From positions 1-50,094 of the forward strand of contig NZ_WTVS01000043.1 in the NCBI RefSeq assembly GCF_012911005.2: a stretch of DNA of 50,094 nucleotides, in the 5' to 3' direction. The position numbers were made by a program, and so were the translations under genes. The stretch comes from Aromatoleum toluolicum. Lineage in GTDB: Bacteria > Pseudomonadota > Gammaproteobacteria > Burkholderiales > Rhodocyclaceae. Of the stretch, positions 31,590 to 38,812 are shown piece after piece. The first letter of the stretch is position 1; each line of letters opens with the position of its first letter. The notes beneath the pieces are model-generated. The model ran no database searches, had not been told where the DNA came from, and saw only the letters and a program-made list of their open reading frames with translations.

Positions 31590-32777
31590 TTACATCCGGC
31601 AGCCGCGCGCCGGATCGGCCAGCGCCTTCGCGGCGACCGAAATAACCTTGTTCTGCTTCGCCTCCACCTTGCGGAGATAGATGTCCTGCACCGGGTTGTG
31701 CGCCTTCGACAGCGTGAAGCGCCCGCGCGGACTGTCGATCGTCGCCTTCTCCATTGCTGCGATCAGCGCCTCGCGCTTCGTGACGTCGCCACCGACGCCG
31801 GCCAGCCCCGCCGCGAACAGCTGCGCCGCATCGTAGCCTTGCACCGAATACACGTCCGGCTGCATCTTGAATGCCATCGCGTAGGCGGAACGGAAGGCCT
31901 TGTCCTTGGCGATGTCGAGGCCGTCGGCGTAGTGCAGTGTGGTCAGGATGCCCTCGGCCGAATCGCCCTGCGCTTCCAGCGTGCCGTCGGTGAGGAAGCC
32001 GGAGCCGTAGAGCGGGATCGTCTTCTTCAGGCCGGCCGCGTCGTAGTCCTTCACGAACTTGACCGCACCGCCACCGGCAAAGAACACGAACACGGCGTCG
32101 GGCTTGAGCGCCGCGATTTCGGTGAGATAGGGCTGGAACTCGACGTTCGGGAACGGCAGGTACATTTCCTTCACGACCTTGCCGCCCGCCTTCTCGAAGG
32201 CTTCCTTGAAGCCCGCGACCGACTGCTCGCCGAAGGAGTACTTCCAGCTCAGCGTGACGACGTTCTTGTGCTTCTTCTCGGCCATCACCTGCCCCATCGC
32301 GTAGGCGGGCTGCCACGCGGAGAAGGAAGTGCGGAAGATGCTGGGCGAACACAGCGGGCCGGTGATCTCGTCCGCGCCGGCATTCGGCACGATCAGCAGC
32401 GTCTTGGTCTCGCGCGCGACGCGGGTCATCGCCAGCGCCACGCCCGAATGCACGGTGCCGATCAGGACGTCGACGTTGTCGCGCTTGATCAGCTTGTTGG
32501 CGTTCTCGGGCGCCTTCGCCGCATCCGACTCGTCATCGACGGTGAAGTACTCGATCTCGCGCCCGCCGAGTTTGCCCCCACCCTGCTCCACGGCGAGCTT
32601 GAACCCGTTGGTGATCGCGGTCCCCAGCGCCGCGTAGGTTCCGGTATAGGGCAGCATCAGCCCGACACGGATCTTGTTTGCGCTTTGGGCGAACAGTGGT
32701 GCGCCGGGCAACGCGAGACCTCCCGCGATACCGGCAGTGGACAGCAGGAAACGACGGCGATTGAATCCTTGCTCCAT
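31590..32777 (-). CDS. ABC transporter solute-binding protein (branched-chain/aromatic type)
   Basis: This 395-residue periplasmic binding protein of the Leu/Ile/Val-binding type has a signal with a twin-arginine-like start, NRRRFLLSTAGIAGGLALPG, cleaving near LFAQ. The mature start KIRVGLMLPYTGTYAALG is typical of type I periplasmic folds, followed by VDVLIGTVHSGVALAM. Related proteins in aromatic-degradation loci bind benzoate or similar acids, which fits its position just after bzdA. The ribosome site is strong (AAAGGAGGAG). Confidence 0.93.
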   Translation of the reverse strand: MEQGFNRRRFLLSTAGIAGGLALPGAPLFAQSANKIRVGLMLPYTGTYAALGTAITNGFKLAVEQGGGKLGGREIEYFTVDDESDAAKAPENANKLIKRDNVDVLIGTVHSGVALAMTRVARETKTLLIVPNAGADEITGPLCSPSIFRTSFSAWQPAYAMGQVMAEKKHKNVVTLSWKYSFGEQSVAGFKEAFEKAGGKVVKEMYLPFPNVEFQPYLTEIAALKPDAVFVFFAGGGAVKFVKDYDAAGLKKTIPLYGSGFLTDGTLEAQGDSAEGILTTLHYADGLDIAKDKAFRSAYAMAFKMQPDVYSVQGYDAAQLFAAGLAGVGGDVTKREALIAAMEKATIDSPRGRFTLSKAHNPVQDIYLRKVEAKQNKVISVAAKALADPARGCRM

Positions 32778-32839
32778 TTCACACTCCTCCTTTGGTTAGG
32801 CCGCTTCGTGCGGCTCTGGTTATGTGCTGGCTGCGGGAT

Positions 32840-34441
32840 CTACGCCCCTGACAGCGAACGCAGCTTGAATCGCTGGATCTTGCCGGTTGCCGTCTTGGGC
32901 AACTCTTCGACGAACTCTAGCCACCGCGGGTACTTGTACGGAGCGAGCTTGCTCTTGACGTGGAGCTTCAACTCGTCGGCGAGATCCGCCGCGGGCATGC
33001 GTCCGGGCTTCAGCACGACGAAGGCCAGCGGCTTGATCAGGCCGTCATCGTCCGCCTTTCCGACCACTGCCGCTTCGAGCACTGCAGCATGCGTGATGAG
33101 CGCCGATTCGACCTCGATCGGCGAGACGTAAATGCCGCCGACCTTGAGCATGTCGTCGTTGCGCCCCGCATACACGTAGTTGCCGTCAGCGTCCTGGCTG
33201 TACTTGTCGCCGCTGCGCGTCCATTGGCCGACGAAGGTCTCGCGGCTCTTGCTGCGGTTGTTCCAGTAGAGCGCCGCGCTGGTGGGACCGCGCACCTGAA
33301 GCTCGCCGGCCTCGCCAGGCGCGACCTCCTCGCCGTCGTCGCCGATCAGGCGCAGCTCGTATCCCGGCACCGGCTTGCCGCTGGTGCCGTAATGGACGTC
33401 CCCCGCACGGTTCGAGAGGAAGATGTGCAGCATCTCGGTCGAACCGAGTCCGTCGAGGATCTCGACGCCGAAATGCTCGGTCCAGCGCTTGCCCACTTCG
33501 GCCGGCAGGGCCTCGCCGGCAGAGGCGCAGCGGCGGATCGACAGCTCCTCGCGCCCGGGGAGCGCCGGGCTCGCCAGCATCGACGCGTACAGCGTCGGCA
33601 CCCCGCAGTAGATCGTCGGCTGGTGCTCGCGCAGCACGCGGAACACCGCATCCGGCGTCGGCCGTTCGGCCATCAGCACGGCGGTGGCGCCCGCGGCGAG
33701 CGGGAAGGTCAGGCCGTTGCCCAGACCGTAGGCGAAGAAGAGCTTCGCCGCCGAGAACACGACATCGTCCTCGCGCACACCCAGGATCGGCGCCGCATAC
33801 AGCTCGTACGTGTTGATCAGGCTGGAGTGCAGGTGCACCGTCCCCTTGGGGGCGCCGGTGGAACCGGACGAATACAGCCAGAAACAGGGATCGTCGCAAC
33901 AGGTCTGGGCCGCCTCGTACGGCGGGCGCGGGGATGCGATGAGTTCGGCGAAATCGAGATGTCCGCCGCGCGTGCCCGCATCGCCGCCCGAGACGACGAC
34001 GTTCTTGACGAACGGGCTGGCTTCGATCGCGCTGGAAAAGGCCGGCAACAGGACCGACGAGACGACCAGGCCGCGCGCGCGGCTGTCGCGCAGCATGTAG
34101 GTGTAATCGGATGCCGTCAGAAGCGTATTGACGGGAATCGGCACGACGCCGGCCTTGATGCAGCCGAGAAAGGCCGTGGGAAAATCAACGGTATCAGTCA
34201 AGCACAGCAGCACCCGCTCTTCCATGCGGATGCCCAGTTCGCCCAAGGCATGCGCGAAGCGGTCGATACGTTCGGCGAGCTGCGCGTAGGTATAGCTTCC
34301 CGCGTGGTCGATCACCGCAGTCTTGCTGCCGCGCCCGGCGCGCAGGTTGCGCTCGATGAGGTCGTGCGCAGCGTTGTACTCGCGCGGGATGGTGATGCGC
34401 GGAGGACTGACACTCTGATCCGCGACGCTGAGTTCTGCCAT
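32840..34441 (-). CDS. bzdA: Benzoate-CoA ligase
   Basis: This 533-residue AMP-forming ligase converts benzoate, ATP and CoA to benzoyl-CoA, the first step of the pathway. The AMP-binding P-loop-like motif is YSSGSTGAPKGTVHLHSS. The adenylate-binding segment is DGLGSTEMLHIFLSN, and the catalytic lysine is in the C-terminal PKTATGKIQRFKLRSL. Length matches benzoate-CoA ligases. The ribosome site GAGGAGGAG precedes the ATG at 34441. It is the last catabolic gene of the operon, 49 bases after bzdZ. Confidence 0.95.
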   Translation of the reverse strand: MAELSVADQSVSPPRITIPREYNAAHDLIERNLRAGRGSKTAVIDHAGSYTYAQLAERIDRFAHALGELGIRMEERVLLCLTDTVDFPTAFLGCIKAGVVPIPVNTLLTASDYTYMLRDSRARGLVVSSVLLPAFSSAIEASPFVKNVVVSGGDAGTRGGHLDFAELIASPRPPYEAAQTCCDDPCFWLYSSGSTGAPKGTVHLHSSLINTYELYAAPILGVREDDVVFSAAKLFFAYGLGNGLTFPLAAGATAVLMAERPTPDAVFRVLREHQPTIYCGVPTLYASMLASPALPGREELSIRRCASAGEALPAEVGKRWTEHFGVEILDGLGSTEMLHIFLSNRAGDVHYGTSGKPVPGYELRLIGDDGEEVAPGEAGELQVRGPTSAALYWNNRSKSRETFVGQWTRSGDKYSQDADGNYVYAGRNDDMLKVGGIYVSPIEVESALITHAAVLEAAVVGKADDDGLIKPLAFVVLKPGRMPAADLADELKLHVKSKLAPYKYPRWLEFVEELPKTATGKIQRFKLRSLSGA

Positions 34442-34490
34442 TTACTCCTCCTCTACTTATGGTTCTTGCTGGCGTGGCGTTGCGGATCTC

Positions 34491-35237
34491 TCAGTGAATC
34501 GTCATTCCGCCATCGGCCGCAAGGATCTGTCCCGTGACATAGCTCGACGCGTCGGATGCGAAGAACACGAACACCGGCGTGATCTCCTCCGGCTCGGCCC
34601 AGCGCCCGAGCGGGATCCGGTCGAGGTACTTTTCCTTGAAGCGATCGTCGGTGCGGATCGTCTCGGTCATCGGCGTGGCCGCTCCCGGCGCGATCGCGTT
34701 CGCGGTGATGTTGTAGCGCGCGAGCTCCTTCGCGGTGCTCTTGGTCATGCCGAGCACACCGGCCTTGGCCGCGCTGTAGTTGATCTGCCCGATCGTGCCG
34801 AGCACGCCGGCTGTAGAAGTCACGTAGATGATGCGGCCGTACTGGCGTTCGATCATGCCGCCGACCACCGCCTGCAGGCAGTTGAACGCACCCGTCAGAT
34901 GCACGGCCAAGACCTGATTCCACTGATCGGGCGTCATCTTGCTGAGCATCGCCGTGCGGGTGATGCCGGCGTTATTGACGAGGATGTCGATGCGGCCCCA
35001 TTCGGCATTGACCCTGGCGGCCATCGCCTCGACCTGCTCGCGATTCGCGACATCACAGGCCACGCCGATCGCCTGACCACCCGCTTCGACGATCTGTGCC
35101 GCGACCCGGTCGGCTGCGGCGAGATTCAGGTCGATGACTGCGACCTTCGCGCCTTCACGCCCGTACGCCTTCGCGACCGCCGCGCCGATGCCCTGCCCCG
35201 CTCCGGTCACGATTGCGACCCTGTCCTTCAACTGCAT
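34491..35237 (-). CDS. bzdZ: Short-chain dehydrogenase BzdZ
   Basis: This 248-residue SDR has the NAD(P)-binding TGAGQGIGAAVA, the NNAG motif (LVNNAGITRT), the catalytic Ser in VTSTAGVLG and Tyr-x3-Lys in INYSAAKAG. The ATG at 35237 with AGGGGAC upstream is preferred to 35258. It sits in the position of bzdZ in the CIB cluster. It probably oxidises a hydroxyacyl-CoA intermediate, but its exact step is less certain than for BzdX. Confidence 0.88.
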   Translation of the reverse strand: MQLKDRVAIVTGAGQGIGAAVAKAYGREGAKVAVIDLNLAAADRVAAQIVEAGGQAIGVACDVANREQVEAMAARVNAEWGRIDILVNNAGITRTAMLSKMTPDQWNQVLAVHLTGAFNCLQAVVGGMIERQYGRIIYVTSTAGVLGTIGQINYSAAKAGVLGMTKSTAKELARYNITANAIAPGAATPMTETIRTDDRFKEKYLDRIPLGRWAEPEEITPVFVFFASDASSYVTGQILAADGGMTIH

Positions 35238-35392
35238 GCAAGTCCCCTTTAACCGCATGGCGGCGATGCACCGCCGGTGAACTGCAAATGCTCCCCCGCT
35301 TCAGAAAAGGCCGGGGTGGAAGGAAAACGGCCAATGCCGCGTCCACCACCCCGGGAAGGGAGAGACCTTATGAAACGTTTGGCGCCCTGGCG

Positions 35393-36523
35393 TCAGGCCT
35401 TCGGCTTCGCCAGCACCTGCTCGGCGAAGTTCTCGTCGAACATCGCGCCTTCGGCGATCAGCTGACGGTACTTGATGAAGTCGATGACGTCCTTGCCGGT
35501 CTGCTTCTTGCTGTCGAACGCTGTGAAACCCAAGTAGGCCTCGTGGTTCATGTTCGCAGCCAGCCAGTGGCGGTTCGCGACCTTGAGCTGATCCCAGAAG
35601 AACTTCTTCTTGCCGCGGATGCCCTCGATCGTCTTGACCAGGCAATGCGGGAACAGGTTCGTGAACTTCCACACCAGCGCATTGACCGCTTCGTCGAGCT
35701 TCGCAAAGTCCGTCGTGCATTGCCCGATCAGCTCCTTCGCTGCCTTCGCCTGCTCCGGGGAGACGGGTTCGCCGTACACCAGCTCGCCGTCGTCGACGTA
35801 GGCGTCGGTGCGCACGAGCGGGTTGCGCACCCACTGGCCATCTTTCTTCAGCACCGGAACGACCTTCGTGACGAGGTTCTTCGCCTTCATCTTGTACGCG
35901 CTCCACGGCTCGCACGAGATGCAGTTGTACATGGCGTCCTCCATGTTCAGCATCCACGGCAGGAAGTCGGTCGAGCCGCCGTCGGGCGCGCTGCCGTGCT
36001 TCGGGCCGGCCTGGCCGAACACCGCCATGTCGGAGGTCACGGTCAGGTCGGTCGCCATGCCGATCTCCTGGCCGCCACCGACGCGCATGCCGTTCACGCG
36101 ACAGATCACCGGCTTCTTGCAGTTCAGGATGCCGTCGACCATGGCATTGAACAGATCCATGTATTCGCCATACTCGTTCGGGCGCTTCGAGTAGTAGCCT
36201 GCATACTCGGCCGTGTTACCGCCGGTGCAGAAGGCCTTGTCACCGACAGCGGTGAACACCGCGGCCACGACCGAGCGGTCCGACGACGCGCGTTGGAAGC
36301 CTGCAATGACCGCCTTGACCATCTCGGTCGTGTAGGAGTTGTACTGCGTCGGGTTGTTCAGGATGATCCAGGCGGCGTACAGGCCCGGGACCTGGTTGCC
36401 CTGCGGATCAGTGACGGGGCGCTTCTCGAAGATCACGGAAGGCGCTTCGGTGCCGAAATGCTCCTCGCCGAGGAGGGCGTGATCCTTGAGGTGGTTGTCG
36501 CGGCGCAGCCAATCGAGTGCCAT
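35393..36523 (-). CDS. bzdY: 6-oxocyclohex-1-ene-1-carbonyl-CoA hydrolase (ring opening)
   Basis: This 376-residue crotonase-superfamily enzyme hydrolytically opens the ring of 6-oxocyclohex-1-ene-1-carbonyl-CoA to 3-hydroxypimelyl-CoA. It starts ALDWLRRDNHLKDHALLGE at 36523 (CAGGAGA upstream). The crotonase oxyanion segments are AVFTAVGDKAFCTGGNTAEY and CRVNGMRVGGGQEIGMATD. The family's long C-terminus (LVKTIEGIRGKKKFFWDQLK) distinguishes it from ordinary enoyl-CoA hydratases, which are ~260 residues. A 155-base gap before bzdZ contains CCGGGGTGG / CCACCCCGG (35311-35319 and 35346-35354). Confidence 0.94.
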   Translation of the reverse strand: MALDWLRRDNHLKDHALLGEEHFGTEAPSVIFEKRPVTDPQGNQVPGLYAAWIILNNPTQYNSYTTEMVKAVIAGFQRASSDRSVVAAVFTAVGDKAFCTGGNTAEYAGYYSKRPNEYGEYMDLFNAMVDGILNCKKPVICRVNGMRVGGGQEIGMATDLTVTSDMAVFGQAGPKHGSAPDGGSTDFLPWMLNMEDAMYNCISCEPWSAYKMKAKNLVTKVVPVLKKDGQWVRNPLVRTDAYVDDGELVYGEPVSPEQAKAAKELIGQCTTDFAKLDEAVNALVWKFTNLFPHCLVKTIEGIRGKKKFFWDQLKVANRHWLAANMNHEAYLGFTAFDSKKQTGKDVIDFIKYRQLIAEGAMFDENFAEQVLAKPKA

Positions 36524-36558
36524 GTGATGTCTCCTGTTTTGTCCAGTGGTGTGCGTGA

Positions 36559-37626
36559 TCAGAAATCGGGCGTCAGGATGACGCGACGCTTGAGCTTGCC
36601 GTGGTGCGCCTCGTCGAACACCTGTTCGATCTGGCTCATCGGGCGGGTTTCGACGAAGGGTCCGAGCTTGATGCGCCCGTCGAGGCACATGTCGCGCACG
36701 GCGGCATAACGATCCGGCGGGCAGCCCCAGGTGCCGATGATCTCCGCATCGAAGGCCATCAGCTTCGACAGCATGTAGTTCGTTTCGGCCGTGCCGTAGC
36801 CGACGATGACGAGCTTGCCGGTGAAGGACAGCAGCGACAGCGCCAGCTCCTGGCCGGGCTTGCTGCCGGTGACCTCGAAGATCTTCCAGCCGTAGTTCGA
36901 CGGCAGGCCGCGCTCCTTGCAGAAGCCCTTGAAGAGCTCCTTGACGTCCTTCGCGCTCTTGTCCTTCGGGTTGATGATGAAGTCGGCACCGAAGTCCTTC
37001 ATCATCGTCAGCTTTTCTTCATTGATGTCGATGCCGATGACGGCCTTCGCGCCCATGCCCTTGGCGGTCTGCACCATGAAGCTGCCGACGCCACCGGCCG
37101 CGCCGACGACGATCACCAGGTCGTCCTTCTTCAGGTCGGCGCGCACGGCGGCCTGGTAAGGCGTCGTCACGGCATCGGCGACCACGGCGAGGTGCTCGAG
37201 CGGCGTGCTGCCGCGGTTCTCGACTACGCACAGGTACTTCGACTGCGCGACGATGTGGCTCGAATACCCGCCATAGATGCCCATCGAGTTGCCCGGCATC
37301 TTCTGGCTGAGACAACGATTCCCGCGGCCGGTCTTGCACAGCTCGCACTCGCCACAGGGGATCACGGCCGGCACGATCACTTCCTTGCCGATCATCGACG
37401 CTTCGCCGCCGATCACGGTGCCCGAGATCTCGTGGCCCAGCGACAGCGGGGGCTTCTGCACCGTCGGCACGCCCATGTAGTAGTAGGACAGATCGGTATG
37501 GCACACGCCGCAGCCGGCAATCTTCACGACGACGTCGCCCGGCCCCAGTTCGGGCATCGGCACGCGGGTCTTCTGCAGCTTGCCCGGCTCGGTCATCTGC
37601 CAGGTATCGATGAATTCAGGAATCAC
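36559..37626 (-). CDS. bzdX: 6-hydroxycyclohex-1-ene-1-carbonyl-CoA dehydrogenase
   Basis: This 355-residue medium-chain zinc alcohol dehydrogenase oxidises the 6-hydroxy intermediate to the ketone with NAD. Catalytic zinc ligands are Cys42 (CGVCHTD) and His65/Glu66 (LSLGHEISG). Structural zinc Cys are 91, 94, 97 and 105 (CGECELCKTGRGNRC). The NAD loop is VGAAGGVGSFMV. The GTG at 37626 (GGGAG upstream) is used because the family begins with IPEFIDTWQM. It is followed closely by bzdY and preceded by the REP-like palindrome. Confidence 0.94.
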   Translation of the reverse strand: MIPEFIDTWQMTEPGKLQKTRVPMPELGPGDVVVKIAGCGVCHTDLSYYYMGVPTVQKPPLSLGHEISGTVIGGEASMIGKEVIVPAVIPCGECELCKTGRGNRCLSQKMPGNSMGIYGGYSSHIVAQSKYLCVVENRGSTPLEHLAVVADAVTTPYQAAVRADLKKDDLVIVVGAAGGVGSFMVQTAKGMGAKAVIGIDINEEKLTMMKDFGADFIINPKDKSAKDVKELFKGFCKERGLPSNYGWKIFEVTGSKPGQELALSLLSFTGKLVIVGYGTAETNYMLSKLMAFDAEIIGTWGCPPDRYAAVRDMCLDGRIKLGPFVETRPMSQIEQVFDEAHHGKLKRRVILTPDF

Positions 37627-37677
37627 GCTTTGTCTCCCTTTAGCTTTCAGTAGTCATGTGAGGCGCTGCGGTTATCT

Positions 37678-37775
37678 CCCTCCCCTTCAAGGGGAGGGCC
37701 GGGGTGGGGATGGGTTTAATGCTTCACCGCAACCTAGACCCATCCCCATCCTGTCCTTCCCCTTGAAGGGGAAGG
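37678..37775. repeat. REP-like nested palindromic element
   Basis: Two near-identical palindromes, CCCTCCCCTT-C-AAGGGGAGGG (37678-37698) and CCTTCCCCTT-G-AAGGGGAAGG (37755-37775), flank a second inverted repeat, GGGGATGGGT (37706-37715) with ACCCATCCCC (37738-37747). The ~98-base unit could fold as a cruciform or long hairpin. It lies between bzdX and bzdW inside the catabolic operon. Its form is that of the dispersed intergenic palindromes (REP/MITE-like) known in many proteobacteria. Confidence 0.8.
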
Positions 37776-37794
37776 AACCTGCTAATCACATTTC

Positions 37795-38574
37795 TCAAGT
37801 ATTCCGCCAAACCGGTTTCCGCTTCTCCAGGAAGGCAGCCAGCCCTTCCTTCGCGTCGTCGGTGTTCATCAGCTCCTTCAGGTAAATGTTCTCCGCGGTG
37901 TCGAGCGCGGCGCCGAAGGGCTTGTCTGCAACGGCACGGATCGTCTTGCGCGTGCTGGCGAGCGCGGCACGGCTCAGGCCCATGAAGGGCGCGACGAAGG
38001 CCTGCACGTCGGCGGCGAAGGTCTCCTTCGCGAACACGCGGTTCACCAGCCCGATCGCCTTCGCCTCGTCGGCGCCGATGTTCTCGCCGCCCAGCAGGAG
38101 TTCCAGCGCACGGGCCGGCGGCACCAGGCGCGGCAGCAGCACCGCGGCGATCGGCGGGAACACCGCGAGCTTGATCTCGGGCTGGCCGAACTTCGCATTG
38201 GAGGCCGCGACGAGCATGTCGCACGCGATCGCGACTTCCATGCCGCCGCCGAGCGCAACGCCATTCACCGCTGCGAGCGTCGGGATCTGCAGCTGCTGCA
38301 TGCGGCGGAAGATGCCGTGGAAGACCTCGATCATGCGGTCGACCTTGTCCGGCGTGTGGTCCGCGACCTCGACGCCGGCGGAGAAGGCCTTCTCGCCCGC
38401 ACCGGTGATCATCAGCAGCTTCACGCTGGTATCGGCCTGGCACAGATCGAGCGCGACGTTCATCTCCTCCATCGTCGGGATGTCGAGGACGTTGAACGGC
38501 GGGCGGTTGATCGTCAGCGTCGCGAGGCCGTCGGCCACGCCGTAGGTGATGAACTGGAATTGCGCTTTACTCAT
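37795..38574 (-). CDS. bzdW: Cyclohexa-1,5-diene-1-carbonyl-CoA hydratase
   Basis: This 259-residue crotonase adds water to the dienoyl-CoA made by benzoyl-CoA reductase, giving 6-hydroxycyclohex-1-ene-1-carbonyl-CoA. Oxyanion-hole segments are MITGAGEKAFSAGVEVADH and AAVNGVALGGGMEVAIACD. Length is normal for the family. GGGGAGA precedes the ATG at 38574. Next step is by BzdX, whose gene follows. Confidence 0.93.
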   Translation of the reverse strand: MSKAQFQFITYGVADGLATLTINRPPFNVLDIPTMEEMNVALDLCQADTSVKLLMITGAGEKAFSAGVEVADHTPDKVDRMIEVFHGIFRRMQQLQIPTLAAVNGVALGGGMEVAIACDMLVAASNAKFGQPEIKLAVFPPIAAVLLPRLVPPARALELLLGGENIGADEAKAIGLVNRVFAKETFAADVQAFVAPFMGLSRAALASTRKTIRAVADKPFGAALDTAENIYLKELMNTDDAKEGLAAFLEKRKPVWRNT

Positions 38575-38619
38575 GGTGTCTCCCCTGGTTCTCGTTCGCT
38601 GTGCGCGTCTTCGGGTGTT

Positions 38620-38802
38620 TCAGTTTTCGTTCTTCATCTGCAGCCGGTAGGGGCAGACCGCGTCACAGTCCGCACAGCACACTTCGCCGTCGCAGCGGAT
38701 GTGCCACAGGTCCGCGCCGCAGTTCGTGCATCGGCACTTGGCCTCGGGCTTGATGGCCGGGCGGAGCTCCTCCGCCGACCAGAAATCGATCACCTGTCCC
38801 AT
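38620..38802 (-). CDS. Small Cys-rich (zinc-ribbon-like) protein
   Basis: This 60-residue ORF lies between bzdV and bzdW, starting 10 bases after the bzdV stop. TGAGGAG just before the ATG at 38802 is a good ribosome site, so it is likely real. It has eight cysteines (23, 25, 28, 37, 42, 43, 46, 50) in CRCTNCGADLWH and CCADCDAVCPYRL, a zinc-ribbon or Fe-S binding pattern. No family is recognised. By position it may help assemble or protect an iron-sulfur enzyme of the pathway; that is inference. Confidence 0.75.
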   Translation of the reverse strand: MGQVIDFWSAEELRPAIKPEAKCRCTNCGADLWHIRCDGEVCCADCDAVCPYRLQMKNEN

Positions 38803-38812
38803 CGCGTGCTCC

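Noticed and set aside
30544-32352. 602-codon minus-strand frame as a long permease
   Set aside because: The first ~314 codons are out-of-frame reading of the solute-binding protein gene; the real LivH-like start is the ATG at 31410.
31479-33131. 550-codon plus-strand frame across the solute-binding protein and the end of bzdA
   Set aside because: Antisense to recognised genes, with no recognisable domain or ribosome site.
35311-35354. Possible stem CCGGGGTGG / CCACCCCGG between bzdY and bzdZ
   Set aside because: Nine pairs but a 26-base loop and no T tract; not listed as a separate regulatory site.
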